Source of the DNA: CADEED01 sp963839685
Lineage (GTDB): Bacteria; Pseudomonadota; Gammaproteobacteria; Steroidobacterales; Steroidobacteraceae
Assembly (NCBI GenBank): GCA_963839685.1
Contig: CAWIVS010000012.1
Coordinates: 744,001 to 808,000 of the forward strand
Reading direction: 5' to 3'
DNA length: 64,000 nt
Position 1 is the stretch's first letter; the number at the start of each line of letters is the position of its first letter. Under the pieces are notes generated by a model. The model did not search any database. It was not told the DNA's origin and was given only the letters and a program-made list of their open reading frames with translations. The position numbers and the translations under genes were made by a program. Shown here in pieces: positions 8,284-18,417 of this stretch.

Positions 8284-9078
8284 ATGCAGCCCTTACTCAA
8301 TATCGCGGTTCGCGCCGCGCGCCGCGCCGGCGACATCATCGTGCGCGCCATTCCGCGTCTCGAAGCCATCGAGATCCACAGCAAGGGTCGCAACGACTAC
8401 GTGACCGAGGTCGACCGCGCCGCGGAAGCCGACATCATCGAGACCATCCGGCGACTGCACCCCGACCATGCATTCCTCGCCGAGGAGAGCGGCGCCAGTG
8501 GCGCGGGCGACGTGGTCTGGATCATCGATCCGCTGGACGGCACCACCAACTTCATGCACGGCTTTCCGACTTTCGCCGTGTCCATTGCCTGCCAGATCAG
8601 GGGCCGCATCGAACATGCCGTGGTGTTCGATCCCATGCGCCAGGAGATGTTCACCGCCTCGCGTGGCGATGGCGCGCAGGTCGAGGGACGCAAGATGCGC
8701 GTCAGCAAACAAGCCACGATCGAAGGGTCACTCATCGCCACCGGCTTTCCGTACCGTGCCGACTCGCCCTGGCTGGACGAATACCTCGCCATGCTCAAGG
8801 CGGTGATGACCAAGGCCGCAGGCCTGCGTCGCCCCGGCGCCGCCGCGCTCGACCTGGCCTACGTGGCTGCCGGCCGGGTCGATGGCTTCTGGGAAATGGG
8901 CCTCAAACCCTGGGACACGGCGGCCGGCACGCTGCTGATCTCCGAGGCCGGCGGTCGCGTCGGCACGCTCACCGGTGAGGATTACAAGCAGGGTGGTCAC
9001 ATCGTCGGCGGCACGCCGAAGGTGTTCGCCGCGCTGGTGGCGGCGATCGCTCCCCACGTGACCGACGCGCTTCGTTAG
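8284..9078 (+). CDS. suhB: Inositol-1-monophosphatase family protein SuhB
   Basis: The 264-residue product starts MQPLLNIAVRAARRAGD. It has the Mg-binding motif DPLDGTTNF at about residue 85 and the second metal motif WDTAAGTLLISEAGG near 210. SuhB hydrolyses inositol monophosphate and, in E. coli, also joins the rRNA antitermination complex. An in-frame reading extends upstream but would overlap trmJ heavily, so the ATG at 8284 was chosen. Confidence 0.93.
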   Translation: MQPLLNIAVRAARRAGDIIVRAIPRLEAIEIHSKGRNDYVTEVDRAAEADIIETIRRLHPDHAFLAEESGASGAGDVVWIIDPLDGTTNFMHGFPTFAVSIACQIRGRIEHAVVFDPMRQEMFTASRGDGAQVEGRKMRVSKQATIEGSLIATGFPYRADSPWLDEYLAMLKAVMTKAAGLRRPGAAALDLAYVAAGRVDGFWEMGLKPWDTAAGTLLISEAGGRVGTLTGEDYKQGGHIVGGTPKVFAALVAAIAPHVTDALR

Positions 9079-9112
9079 CAGCGCGTCCCTCGCCTTCGCA
9101 GCTGGCTATTTC

Positions 9113-10933
9113 CTAACTAACGGATTTCTCCGGCTCGGCCGCCCTGTTGCGCAACGGGCTCACCCAGTAGCCGTACATGAAGTAGACGGCGATCGAGCCG
9201 GCGATGAACCAGAAGAAAAACCAGCGGATGTGCGCTTCGACGCCGATGTAGGCGAGGATGAAGCACGAGACGACGCCCAGGACCGGCAGCACCGGGTACA
9301 GCGGCACCTTGAAGTGACGTGGCAGGTCGGGACGCTGGCGGCGCAGCCAGATGACCGAGAAACACACCAGACCGAAGGCCACGAGCGTGCCGACCGACGT
9401 CATGTCGCCCAGGTAGTTGATGTCGAAATAGGCGGCGGCGGCGGACACCACAAGACCGACGATGATCGTATTGATCCACGGTGTCTTGAATTTGGGGTGC
9501 ACCTTCGCGAGCACTTTCGGCAACAGACCATCGCGTGACATCGAGTAGAACACCCGCGTCTGGCCAAACATCAGCACCAGCACCACCGATGACAGGCCCG
9601 CAATCGCGCCGATCTTGATGAGCTTGGCCAGCCAGCCCCACTGCGGCCCGAAGGTGTCCACTGCCGTGGCCACCGGCGCCGCGACATTGAGCTTGGTGAA
9701 CGACACCACCCCCGTCAGCACCATGGCGGTCAGCATGTAGAGCACGGTGCAGACGATCAGCGATCCCAGGATGCCGATGGGCATGTCCTTGCGCGGATTC
9801 CTCGCTTCCTGGCCCGCGGTGGACACCGCCTCGAAGCCGATGTACGCGAAGAACACGATGGTCGCGGCGCGGATCACTCCATTGATGCCGAACTGGTTTT
9901 CGACGCCCGTGGGTTCCGGAATGAAAGGATGCCAGTTCGCGCTGTTGATGAAGAACGCGCCCACCGCGATGAACAGGATGATCACCGTCACCTTGATCGC
10001 GACGATGATGTTGTTGACCGTCGCTGACTCCGAGACACCGATGACGAGCAGGATCGTCACGGCAAGCGTAATGAACACCGCGGGAAGATTGAACAACGAG
10101 GGAACCACGGCGCTGGCAGCGATCGGGATCACCGACCCGCTCGGAAACTGCACGATGGATTGCGCGGGCACATTGACGATCGTGCCCGCCGCGAGCTCAC
10201 GCAGCCCGGTGGTCGAGGGATCGAGCACCTTGGTCGCCGCCGTCAGGGTTGCCTGGGTATCGGTGTTGACCGCGATGTCGAGCGCGTTGGTGAGCGCGAA
10301 GCCGCCCTCCTTCACCGCAGTGAGCACGTCGTACTGCGCGATCGGCGCCGTGAAATTCCCGGTGATCGTCGCCGTGCCGACCGAGAAGAATTGCACCGTG
10401 GAACCATCCGCGAGCGACGCGGTGACGCCGTTCAGCGTGACCAGCGGATCCGTGAAGGAGAGCGTGGTCAGCGCGGCGACGACCATCTTGCCATGCGGCT
10501 GCGTGAGCGCCGCGGGGAAGTCGAGTCCGATGTCGTGCAACAAGCTCACCGCATACCCGGACCATCCGACCGCGACCACCGACGCGGCGAGTGCATATTC
10601 GAGCAACAGCAGCGCGCCCATGATCCACGCGCCGAATTCGCCGACGGTGGTATACGAATATGTGTACGCCGATCCCGAAACCGGGAGCATCGAGGCGAGC
10701 TCCGCGTAACACAGGCCCGCGAGTGCGCAGATCACACCGGCGATGACGAACGACAGGATCACGGCGGGTCCGGCGTACAGCGCCGCCGCCGTGCCCGTGC
10801 GTACGAAGATGCCCGCGCCGATGATGCAGCCGATGCCGAACAGAACGAGGTGAATCGGTCCGAGCGTGCGCTTCAATTCACCGCGATCGAACTCGGTCTG
10901 AACCTGGGCAATCGACTTGGTACGCCAACCCAT
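9113..10933 (-). CDS. APC-superfamily amino-acid permease with a large inserted loop
   Basis: The 606-residue membrane protein has about 12 hydrophobic helices. It starts like cationic amino-acid transporters (residues 20-90, with GIGCIIGAGIFVRTG and PVSGSAYTYSY) and ends with the APC core and C-terminal helices. Between helices near residues 130 and 280 is a 125-residue hydrophilic stretch rich in Thr, Ala and Val with no membrane segment (about 147-275). Family members usually have only a short loop here, and by topology it should face the periplasm. The substrate is unknown. The gene stands alone, convergent with suhB. Confidence 0.82.
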   Translation of the reverse strand: MGWRTKSIAQVQTEFDRGELKRTLGPIHLVLFGIGCIIGAGIFVRTGTAAALYAGPAVILSFVIAGVICALAGLCYAELASMLPVSGSAYTYSYTTVGEFGAWIMGALLLLEYALAASVVAVGWSGYAVSLLHDIGLDFPAALTQPHGKMVVAALTTLSFTDPLVTLNGVTASLADGSTVQFFSVGTATITGNFTAPIAQYDVLTAVKEGGFALTNALDIAVNTDTQATLTAATKVLDPSTTGLRELAAGTIVNVPAQSIVQFPSGSVIPIAASAVVPSLFNLPAVFITLAVTILLVIGVSESATVNNIIVAIKVTVIILFIAVGAFFINSANWHPFIPEPTGVENQFGINGVIRAATIVFFAYIGFEAVSTAGQEARNPRKDMPIGILGSLIVCTVLYMLTAMVLTGVVSFTKLNVAAPVATAVDTFGPQWGWLAKLIKIGAIAGLSSVVLVLMFGQTRVFYSMSRDGLLPKVLAKVHPKFKTPWINTIIVGLVVSAAAAYFDINYLGDMTSVGTLVAFGLVCFSVIWLRRQRPDLPRHFKVPLYPVLPVLGVVSCFILAYIGVEAHIRWFFFWFIAGSIAVYFMYGYWVSPLRNRAAEPEKSVS

Positions 10934-11036
10934 CGGGCACCCCGCGAATTTGAGATGGGCCGAAGTGTATGGTGACAGCCCGCGTTATGCGAGCGTGCAG
11001 GTGCGGGGACGAGACTTCAAGTCTGTCCCCACGCGA

Positions 11037-11796
11037 CTACCCGCCTTCGCTCTCGTCCTTCTTGTTCCGGCGCTCGTCCATCGCGCGTCGCAGCCGGATG
11101 TTCACCATCTCGACGCCCACCGAGAACGCCATGGCGAAATACAGGTAACCCTTCGGCACGTCGAAGTGGAACGAGTCTGCGACCAGCACAACACCTACGA
11201 GAATCAGGAAGGCCAGGGCGAGGATCTTGATGGTCGGGTGCCGTTCGATGAAGGCACTGATGGATCCGGACACCCACATCATGACGATGATGGCCAGCAC
11301 GATGGCCGCCGACCATGATGGGCAGCTGGTCGGGCCTGGCCAGCCCCACCGCGGTGAACACCGAATCCAGCGAGAATACGATGTCGATGATGGCGATCTG
11401 CACGACGATCGCCGTGAAACTCGCGAACACCCGCGTGCGTCGCTCGTTTTCCACACCTTCGAGGGTTTCGTGGATTTCGGTGACGCTCTTGGCGAACAGG
11501 AACAGGCCGCCTAACAACAGGATTATGTCGCGACCGGAAAACTCGTGATTGAAGACCGGCACCGTCACCAGCGGCTTGGTCAGGCGCGTCAGCCACACGA
11601 TCGAGAACAGCAGCGCGATGCGCGTCAGCATCGCGAGCGCCAGGCCGGTGATACGCGCCGACTCGCGCCGCGCCGGCGGCAACCGGCTCACCAGAATGGA
11701 GATGAAGATGATGTTGTCGATGCCGAGGACGATCTCGAGCGCCGACAGCGTGACAAACGCTACCCACGCCTGTGGATCGGTGAGCAGCTCCATCAT
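11037..11796 (-). CDS. TerC-family integral membrane protein, one-base frameshift
   Basis: The first part reads MMELLTDPQAWVAFVTLSALEIVLGIDN, the standard TerC start with the acidic membrane motif EIVLGIDN, and later FSLDSVFTAVGLA. Near 11310 the frame changes. Removing one base restores LPIMVAAIVLAIIVMMW and continues to DSFHFDVPKGYLYFAMAFSVGVE, the normal end. The restored length is 252 residues with about seven membrane helices. TerC-like proteins are linked to metal-ion (Mn) export and membrane metal homeostasis. The frame change is probably a consensus error. Confidence 0.85.
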
Positions 11797-11833
11797 TGCG
11801 GTTGCGGTCCCGTCGAGAGCTGTTCGATGCCCG

Positions 11834-12766
11834 TCACGGCAGCTGGTCGATAGGGTCTTTGTGCACCGGCGGGAAGACGTGCTCCGCCTTGAGGCCGCAC
11901 GACAGCGCGATGGCGCTCGAGATCCAGATCGAGGAATACGTGCCCGCGATGATGCCGATGAGCAGCGCCTCCGAGAATCCGCGCAGCGCCTCGCCACCGA
12001 GCAGCAGCAGCGCCACCACCACGATGCTGGTCGTGACCTTGGTCATGATGGTGCGCGACAACGTCTGGTTGATGGCGTTGTCCAGCGTCTGGTCCGGCGG
12101 CAGACGACGGTTCTTCTCGAAGTTTTCGCGGATGCGGTCAAACACGATGACTGTATCGTTCAGCGAATACCCGATGACAGCAAGAATGGCGGCGACCACC
12201 GCGAGGTCGAACTTGGTCTGCGTGATCGAGAACACACCGAGCACCAGGATCGGGTCGTGGATTACGGCGAGGATGGCGCCCAGCGACAGTCGCCAGGTAT
12301 GAAAGCGCAGGATGATGTAGATCGCGATCAGGAACAGCGTGACGCCCAGCGAGACAATGGCGGAGTACCGCAGCTCGTCACCGACCTGGGGACCAACCAC
12401 TTCGAGTGAAGTGATGCGCACGCCAGCATCGATCTTGCTCAGCGAAGTCTCGAAGATCGGCCGGATCTGCTCGGCTGTCTGGCCGGTGGATTGCAATCCG
12501 ATCGCCACGTCGCGCGTCGTGCCAAGGTAGCTGACCTGCGGCTCGTGGAAACCCGCCGCGATGACCGTCTTGCGCACCAGCTCGACATCCACCTGCTTCG
12601 GGAAGTTTGCCTCGACCGAGACGCCGCCGGTGAAGTCGATCGCGAAATTCAGTCCGCGCACGAAGAACGACGCGAACGACCCAAGCATGAGCACGATCGA
12701 CAGTGCGTACCACACCTTGCGTGTGGCCATGAACGGAAAGTTGGTTTTCTTATGGAAAAATTCCAC
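11834..12766 (-). CDS. secF: Protein translocase subunit SecF
   Basis: The 310-residue product has the SecF layout: first helix at about residue 20, a periplasmic domain with NFAIDFTGG, and five C-terminal helices with the motif GYSLNDTVIVFDRIRE. With SecD it forms the proton-driven motor that completes Sec translocation. It lies 31 bases downstream of secD in the yajC-secD-secF operon. Confidence 0.96.
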   Translation of the reverse strand: MEFFHKKTNFPFMATRKVWYALSIVLMLGSFASFFVRGLNFAIDFTGGVSVEANFPKQVDVELVRKTVIAAGFHEPQVSYLGTTRDVAIGLQSTGQTAEQIRPIFETSLSKIDAGVRITSLEVVGPQVGDELRYSAIVSLGVTLFLIAIYIILRFHTWRLSLGAILAVIHDPILVLGVFSITQTKFDLAVVAAILAVIGYSLNDTVIVFDRIRENFEKNRRLPPDQTLDNAINQTLSRTIMTKVTTSIVVVALLLLGGEALRGFSEALLIGIIAGTYSSIWISSAIALSCGLKAEHVFPPVHKDPIDQLP

Positions 12767-12797
12767 GTTGCCTTACCTCGATTCGCTCAGCCTATGG

Positions 12798-14678
12798 TTA
12801 ACCAATGGCGAGCTTGGTGACTTTGCGCTTGCCGCCGTACATCAGCGTGAGCAGCGCGCGCGAACCCATGAGCGCGGTGAACATCGACGTGCCAATGCCG
12901 AGCGTGAGCACGATGGCGAAGCCGCGGATCGCGCCGGTGCCGAACACCCACAACACCACGCCGGCAATCGCCGTGGTGACGTTGGAGTCGGCGATGGCCG
13001 AGAAAGCCTTCTCGAAGCCGGCCTTGATCGCGGCCTGCGGCGAAACGCCATTGCGCAGTTCTTCGCGGATGCGCTCGTAAATCAGCACGTTCGCGTCCAC
13101 CGCCATGCCGACGGTGAGGATGATGCCGGCGATACCCGGCAGCGTGAGCGCGGTGCCGAAGATCGACAGCAACGCCGTCAACACGACGACGTTCGCCAGC
13201 AGCACCAGGTTGGCGATGATGCCGAACAGCCGGTAGTAGATGATCATGAAGGCGAACAGCGCGGCCATGCCGATGATCAGGGCCTTCACGCCCATTTCGA
13301 TGTTCTCCTTGCCGAGCGTGCCAGTGATGGTCTTTTCGTTGGCGATGGAGATCGGTGCGGTAAGCGCCCCGCCGCGCAGCAGCAGCGCGGTCTCGCGCGC
13401 TTCATTCGCGGTCAGACCCGTGGTCTGGAAGCGGTTGCCGAACACGCCCTGGATGGTGGCGACGCTGATGACCTTCTCTTCCTTGATCTTGCGCGTCACC
13501 GGCTTGCCGTCGACCATGTCGGTCTCGTTGTGTTGCTCGATGAACACCACGGCCATGGGCTTCCCCAGGTTGGCGCGCGTGGTGCGCAGCATTTCTTCGC
13601 CGCCGGCGCTGTCCAGGGTCACGTCCACCTGCGGACCGCTCTGCCCGGTGGTGTTCATCGCATTCACCAGCTGGTTGCCGGTGACGATGATGTCGCGCTT
13701 CAGCAGGATCTTGCCGACGTAGACGCCGGTGTTGTACTGGTCGTAGATCTTGGCGCCGATGGGCGCGCGGCCGCTGGGCGGAATCGGGCGCGGATCGACC
13801 AGGCGGTACTCGAGCGTTGCCACCTTGCCGAGCATGTCCTTGACCTCGGCGGAGTTCTGCACGCCGGCCAGCTGCACCACGATGCGATTGGTTCCCTGCC
13901 GCTGCACGATGGGCTCGGAGACGCCGAGTTCGTTCACGCGGTTGCGCAACGTGGTGATGTTGGCGGTGATGGCGGAATCGCGCCGTTCGCTCACCTGCTG
14001 CGGCGTCATCACGCAATCGATCGCGGAGCCGGCGGCGACGCTGGCCTCCCGGCAGTCGAGATCGGAATGTGCCTGGGTGAGTGCGGCGCGCACCTCCGAG
14101 AGGTTGGCGCCCGCGGGCAGCGACACACGCACACCGTTGGTCACGTCCGAATCGACGGTCAGAGTATTGATGTCGGTGAACTGGATGTTCTTCTCGCGCA
14201 GCACGCGACGAAAATCCTGCTCGTAGCTGTCAACGAGCTGTTCGACCGCCGCGTCGATGTCCACCTCGTACAGCAGGTATAGGCCGCCGCGCAGATCCAG
14301 ACCCAGCGGCATGGCGCGCAGGTGCAGGGCCTGCATCCATCGCGGCGCGCGCGAGGCATACATCAACGCGTTGACGTAGTCCTTCGTCAGCCCGGACTTT
14401 TCGTCCTTGGCGATGTCGCGCGCGCGCAGCTGATCCGCGTCCTCGGCGAAGCGCACCAGTATGTTGCCGCCTTCGATGGCGATGCTCTTGTAGGTGGCGC
14501 CGGCATCCTTGAGCGCCTTTTCGACCTGCGCGAGCTGTTCGGTGGTGGCGGGCTCGCGATCCCTGCGCGCGATCTGCAGCGCGCGGTCGTCGCCGAAAAC
14601 GTTTGGCAACGCGAGCACCAACGCGAAGAACAGAACCAGGCCGACGAGAATGTATTTCCAGCGCGCGTAGGCGAGCAT
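12798..14678 (-). CDS. secD: Protein translocase subunit SecD
   Basis: The 626-residue product has an N-terminal helix (YILVGLVLFFALVLALPN), the D1 motif LGLDLRGGLYLLYEVD, the large periplasmic P1 domain, and six C-terminal helices including GMAVDANVLIYERIREEL. The length matches SecD. It lies 9 bases downstream of yajC and is co-transcribed with secF. Confidence 0.97.
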   Translation of the reverse strand: MLAYARWKYILVGLVLFFALVLALPNVFGDDRALQIARRDREPATTEQLAQVEKALKDAGATYKSIAIEGGNILVRFAEDADQLRARDIAKDEKSGLTKDYVNALMYASRAPRWMQALHLRAMPLGLDLRGGLYLLYEVDIDAAVEQLVDSYEQDFRRVLREKNIQFTDINTLTVDSDVTNGVRVSLPAGANLSEVRAALTQAHSDLDCREASVAAGSAIDCVMTPQQVSERRDSAITANITTLRNRVNELGVSEPIVQRQGTNRIVVQLAGVQNSAEVKDMLGKVATLEYRLVDPRPIPPSGRAPIGAKIYDQYNTGVYVGKILLKRDIIVTGNQLVNAMNTTGQSGPQVDVTLDSAGGEEMLRTTRANLGKPMAVVFIEQHNETDMVDGKPVTRKIKEEKVISVATIQGVFGNRFQTTGLTANEARETALLLRGGALTAPISIANEKTITGTLGKENIEMGVKALIIGMAALFAFMIIYYRLFGIIANLVLLANVVVLTALLSIFGTALTLPGIAGIILTVGMAVDANVLIYERIREELRNGVSPQAAIKAGFEKAFSAIADSNVTTAIAGVVLWVFGTGAIRGFAIVLTLGIGTSMFTALMGSRALLTLMYGGKRKVTKLAIG

Positions 14679-14687
14679 GAAGCGACC

Positions 14688-15020
14688 TCAGGCTCCCTTG
14701 AGCGTGCCTTTCGGCACCAGCGTGGTGACCTGAAAGCGCTGCACCTTGATGCGCACGTTGTCCGCAATCTCGAGAGTGATGAAGTTTTCGCCGATTTCGA
14801 CGATACGGCCGAGAATGCCGCCCGCGGTGACGACCTCGTCGCCCGCCGCCAGCTTGCCCAGCATGGCCTGGTGTTCCTTCTGCTTCTTTTGCTGAGGCCG
14901 GATCAGCAGGAAATAGAAGATGACGACGAACAGGCCCATCATGATGAACATGCCCATCGGGCTGCCGCTCGCGGGCGCGCCAGCGGTCTGTGCCATGGCG
15001 TCGGGAATCAATGAATTCAT
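14688..15020 (-). CDS. yajC: Sec translocon accessory subunit YajC
   Basis: The 110-residue protein has one membrane helix at about residues 22-44 (GMFIMMGLFVVIFYFLLIRP), the typical QQKKQKEHQAML charged stretch, and LAAGDEVVTAGGILGRI. It is a small subunit of the SecDF-YajC complex. It stands between tgt and secD, the usual order. An AT-rich 76-base gap separates it from tgt and may hold a promoter for the sec genes. Confidence 0.95.
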   Translation of the reverse strand: MNSLIPDAMAQTAGAPASGSPMGMFIMMGLFVVIFYFLLIRPQQKKQKEHQAMLGKLAAGDEVVTAGGILGRIVEIGENFITLEIADNVRIKVQRFQVTTLVPKGTLKGA

Positions 15021-15096
15021 GGTGTTATCTCATGCGTAACGAATAAATCGCGCCCAGCAGGTGCGCGCGGCCGCGTATTTTGGCGGAAAAATAAAT

Positions 15097-16272
15097 TTAT
15101 GCCACAGAGACTTGGGAATTCTCTGCCGGTTCCTCGCCACGGTCCTGAGCATAGTCCCGCAGCACGGAATCGAGCGACCCGGCCTCGATACCGGCGCGCA
15201 ACCGCCGCATGAGCTCCAGGTAGAAGTGCAGGTTGTGGATGGTATTGAGCCTGGCACCCAGGATTTCATTGCAGCGGTCGAGGTGCCTGAGGTAGGCACG
15301 CGAGAAGTTCCGGCAGGTGTAGCAGGCACAAGCCGGATCCAGGGGACCGAGATCCGACTGGTGTGCGGCATTGCGGATGTTGACCACGCCCTGCGAGGTG
15401 AACAGGTGCCCGTTGCGCGCATGGCGTGTCGGCATCACGCAATCGAACATATCGATGCCGCGCAGCACTGCGGCGATGATGTCCCGCGGCCGGCCGACGC
15501 CCATGAGATAGCGCGGCCGGTCAGGCGGCATGTGCGGCAACAATCCCTCGAGCACCCGCAGCCGTTCTTCCTCGGGCTCGCCCACCGCGAGACCCCCCAC
15601 CGCGAAACCCTTCCAGGGTAGTTTGCTGAGCTCCGTCAGCGAGGCGAGGCGCAGCGGCAGATGCATGCCGCCCTGCACGATGCCAAACAATTCGCCGGGC
15701 GGCGCTTCGAGCCCGATCTGTTCCGTGCCGCGCACGTAGTAATGGTCATGGCTGCGCACCGCCCAACGCATCGAACGTTCCATCGATTCGCGCGCCTGGG
15801 ATTCGGTGGCGGGATACGGCGTGCAGTCATCCAGCGCCATCGCGATGTCCGATCCCAGCGCGAGCTGCACATCCATGGAGTCCTCGGGCATGAGTCGCAC
15901 CGCGCTGCCGTCGATGGGTGAGCGAAACAACACGCCCTCCTCGGTGATCTTGCGCAGGGATTCCAGGCTGAAGACCTGGAAGCCGCCAGAGTCGGTGAGG
16001 ATGGGCCGCCGCCAGTGCATGAATCCATGCAGCCCGCCATGCGCGCGCAGAATCTCCTTTCCGGGCCGCAACATGAGGTGAAAGGTATTGCCGAGCACGA
16101 TGTCAGCACCCAGTCCTTCCAGCTCCTCGGGTGTCATGGCCTTCACCGTGCCGTAAGTACCCACGGGCATGAAGGCCGGCGTCTCGACCACGCCATGGGC
16201 GAGTCGCAAGCGCCCGCGCCGCGCGGCACCGAGCGTGCCGGTCAACGTGAATTCCGCGCTCATGCGGATCAA
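15097..16272 (-). CDS. tgt: Queuine tRNA-ribosyltransferase (TGT)
   Basis: The 391-residue TIM-barrel enzyme exchanges guanine-34 of tRNAs with GUN anticodons for preQ1. Visible are the active-site Asp in ILTDSGGFQVFSL, the nucleophile region DCVMPTRHARNG, and the zinc site CACYTCRNF with the later His of NTIHNLHFY. It overlaps queA by 4 bases, so both queuosine enzymes are coupled. Confidence 0.97.
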   Translation of the reverse strand: MIRMSAEFTLTGTLGAARRGRLRLAHGVVETPAFMPVGTYGTVKAMTPEELEGLGADIVLGNTFHLMLRPGKEILRAHGGLHGFMHWRRPILTDSGGFQVFSLESLRKITEEGVLFRSPIDGSAVRLMPEDSMDVQLALGSDIAMALDDCTPYPATESQARESMERSMRWAVRSHDHYYVRGTEQIGLEAPPGELFGIVQGGMHLPLRLASLTELSKLPWKGFAVGGLAVGEPEEERLRVLEGLLPHMPPDRPRYLMGVGRPRDIIAAVLRGIDMFDCVMPTRHARNGHLFTSQGVVNIRNAAHQSDLGPLDPACACYTCRNFSRAYLRHLDRCNEILGARLNTIHNLHFYLELMRRLRAGIEAGSLDSVLRDYAQDRGEEPAENSQVSVA

Positions 16273-17301
16273 TCGTGTGCGCCGGGGCGCGGAGTCACGA
16301 ACATGGCGTCACCATAACTGAAAAAACGGTACCGCCCCGCGACGGCGTGCCGATACGCGGCCAGCACTTCTTCGCGGCCGGCGAAGGCGCTGACCAGCAT
16401 GAGCAATGTCGATTCGGGCAGGTGGAAATTGGTCAACATGGCATCGACCACGCGGAAACGGAATCCCGGCACGATGAACAACGATGAGTCTCCCAGGTAC
16501 GGCGCCAGCGTACCGCCACCCGCGGCACTCTCGAGCGCCCGCACCACGGTCGTGCCGATGGCGATCACGCGCGCGCCGCGTGCGCGCGCGGCGGCGATCG
16601 CCGCGCAGGCTTCGGAGCTGACTTCGACGAATTCGGCGTGCATCACATGGGCACCCACGGCCTCGGTGCGCACCGGCTGAAAGGTGCCGGCGCCCACGTG
16701 CAGCGTGACGAAGGCGCGATGCACGCCGCGCGCCTCCAGGTCCGCGAGCAGCCCGGCATCGAAATGCAGGCTGGCGGTTGGAGCCGCCACCGCGCCCTGC
16801 CTGCGGGCGAACACGCTTTGATAACGCGTCACGTCGCTGACGTCGGGCTCGCGACGGATGTAGGGCGGCAGCGGCATCTGCCCGTATCGTTCGAAGAAGC
16901 GTGAGCGCGGGATCTGGCAACTCCACCACCCACAGATCGCCACGCTTCTCGATGACGCGGATCGAACCTCCGCGGCTTTGCAATGACATGCCGGGCTTGA
17001 GAGGCTTGCTGGCGCGCGCATGCACCAGCGCGTTGGCGGCATCGAGTGGTCGCTCCAGGAGCAATTCGACCTTGCCGCCGGAATCCTTCATCGCGAACAG
17101 GCGCGCGGGAATCACGCGCGTGTCATTGAAGACCAGCAGATCGCCGGGTGCGACCAGCTGCGGCAGATCGCGCATGCGGCGATCAGTCAGCGCGCCGGTG
17201 GTGCCATCGAGCGCCAGCAGCCGGCTCGCGGATCTTTCCGCAAGCGGCTGCTGGGCGATGAGTTCTTCAGGAAGTTCGTAGGTGAAGTCGCTGCGGCGCA
17301 C
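16269..17301 (-). CDS. queA: S-adenosylmethionine:tRNA ribosyltransferase-isomerase QueA, one-base frameshift
   Basis: QueA adds the ribosyl group of SAM to preQ1-34 in tRNA. The N-terminal part (GTG start) reads RRSDFTYELPEELIAQQPL and continues to about residue 130. Near 16896 the frame changes. Taking out one T of a CTTCTTCGA run restores LLERYGQMPLPPYIRRE and the rest (FVTLHVGAGTFQPVR, NFHLPESTLLMLVSAFAG). The restored length of 343 residues is normal. The downstream neighbour tgt acts in the same pathway. Confidence 0.93.
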
Positions 17302-17337
17302 GGCGGTGAGTTTACCGCCGTGGCCGCGATTCTCAGG

Positions 17338-18387
17338 TCAGGCTCCGCTTCCCGGCACCGGTGGAACCGGCGGCTGCGGCGGAATGGGTGGAATGGGCGG
17401 CACCGCCTGCATGAAATCTCCGTCGAACTCCGGTCGCTCCGGCATGGTGATCGACAGCGTCATCGTCTTGCGCTGCCGCAGCACCGCGACGTTCAGCTTC
17501 TCGCCCGACTTGTACGAGCGCAGGATGCGCATCGCGTGTGCGCCGTCTTCGGGCTTGCGACCGTCGATGGTCTGAATCACGTCGCCATCTTCGAGCTTGA
17601 AGGCCGCGTCTTGCGGAGCCTGTACCACCAGCACGCCCTCGTTGGCACCGAAATATGCACCGAGCTTCGGGGTGATGCTCGCCAGCTCCATGCCAACGAA
17701 CTCCCCCGGCCAGAAGTGACGGAACTCGCGAATCTGCGGCATCGCGCCGGTCATCACCGCGCCGCCCATCGCACCGCCCTGCGGAAGAGCGATGTTGAAG
17801 GTCTGCGGACCCATCATCGGGCGCGCCACCACGACGAAGTCCTTGTTCTTGCCATCACGCAGCACGCGCACCCTGACCTTCTGCTCGGGATTCACCGCCC
17901 GCATGTGATCCACCACGACGCGGTTGGGATTCGGCGTGCCGGCGAGCGACTTGCCATCGAGCGCGACGATGACATCACCCTTTACCAGTCCCGCCTCGGC
18001 CGCCGCGCCGCCCGGGCTCACGCCCAGCAGGCGCGCTCCATCCTTGCCGCTCGCCGGATCAATCTGCACGCCGAGCACGGCGCGCCGCGGCCCGCCCTCG
18101 TTGAAGTAGACAAAGTTCGGGCCGCCCTGATCCTGGGTGAGTTGCATGGACAACTCCGCAACTTTCTGTGCCGCCTGGTCCAGTTCCGCGCGCGCCTTCT
18201 CGAGTTCGGCGCGCGTCTTCGCCTCGTCGGCCTCGAGCTTGGCCGCATCGGCCTCCATCTTCGTCTTTGCCTTGGCCGTATCCGCCTGCGCCATGAGAAG
18301 TTCCCTTTCCGGCGGCTCGACATATGCCGTCTGCGCGGCAGCCACTGCGCCGAAGCCCAACAAGCCGATCAACATCAAATTCTTCAT
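17338..18387 (-). CDS. Secreted protein with coiled coil and two PDZ domains (ECF operon target)
   Basis: The product starts MKNLMLIGLLGFGAVAAAQ, a signal peptide; an alternative start lies 12 bases upstream. It has an Ala/Lys/Glu-rich coiled coil at about residues 30-85, a first PDZ domain at about 100-185 (LLGVSPGGAAAEAGLVKGDVIVALDG), a second at about 240-320 (VLVVQAPQDAAFKLEDGDVIQTIDG) and a Pro-rich tail. There is no protease domain, so it is likely a periplasmic or envelope adaptor rather than a DegP-type protease. It follows the sigma/anti-sigma pair in one transcription direction, which suggests an envelope-stress output. No precise function is recognised. Confidence 0.72.
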   Translation of the reverse strand: MKNLMLIGLLGFGAVAAAQTAYVEPPERELLMAQADTAKAKTKMEADAAKLEADEAKTRAELEKARAELDQAAQKVAELSMQLTQDQGGPNFVYFNEGGPRRAVLGVQIDPASGKDGARLLGVSPGGAAAEAGLVKGDVIVALDGKSLAGTPNPNRVVVDHMRAVNPEQKVRVRVLRDGKNKDFVVVARPMMGPQTFNIALPQGGAMGGAVMTGAMPQIREFRHFWPGEFVGMELASITPKLGAYFGANEGVLVVQAPQDAAFKLEDGDVIQTIDGRKPEDGAHAMRILRSYKSGEKLNVAVLRQRKTMTLSITMPERPEFDGDFMQAVPPIPPIPPQPPVPPVPGSGA

Positions 18388-18417
18388 TGTCGTCCTCATG
18401 AAGGGTCTCCGCGTCTC

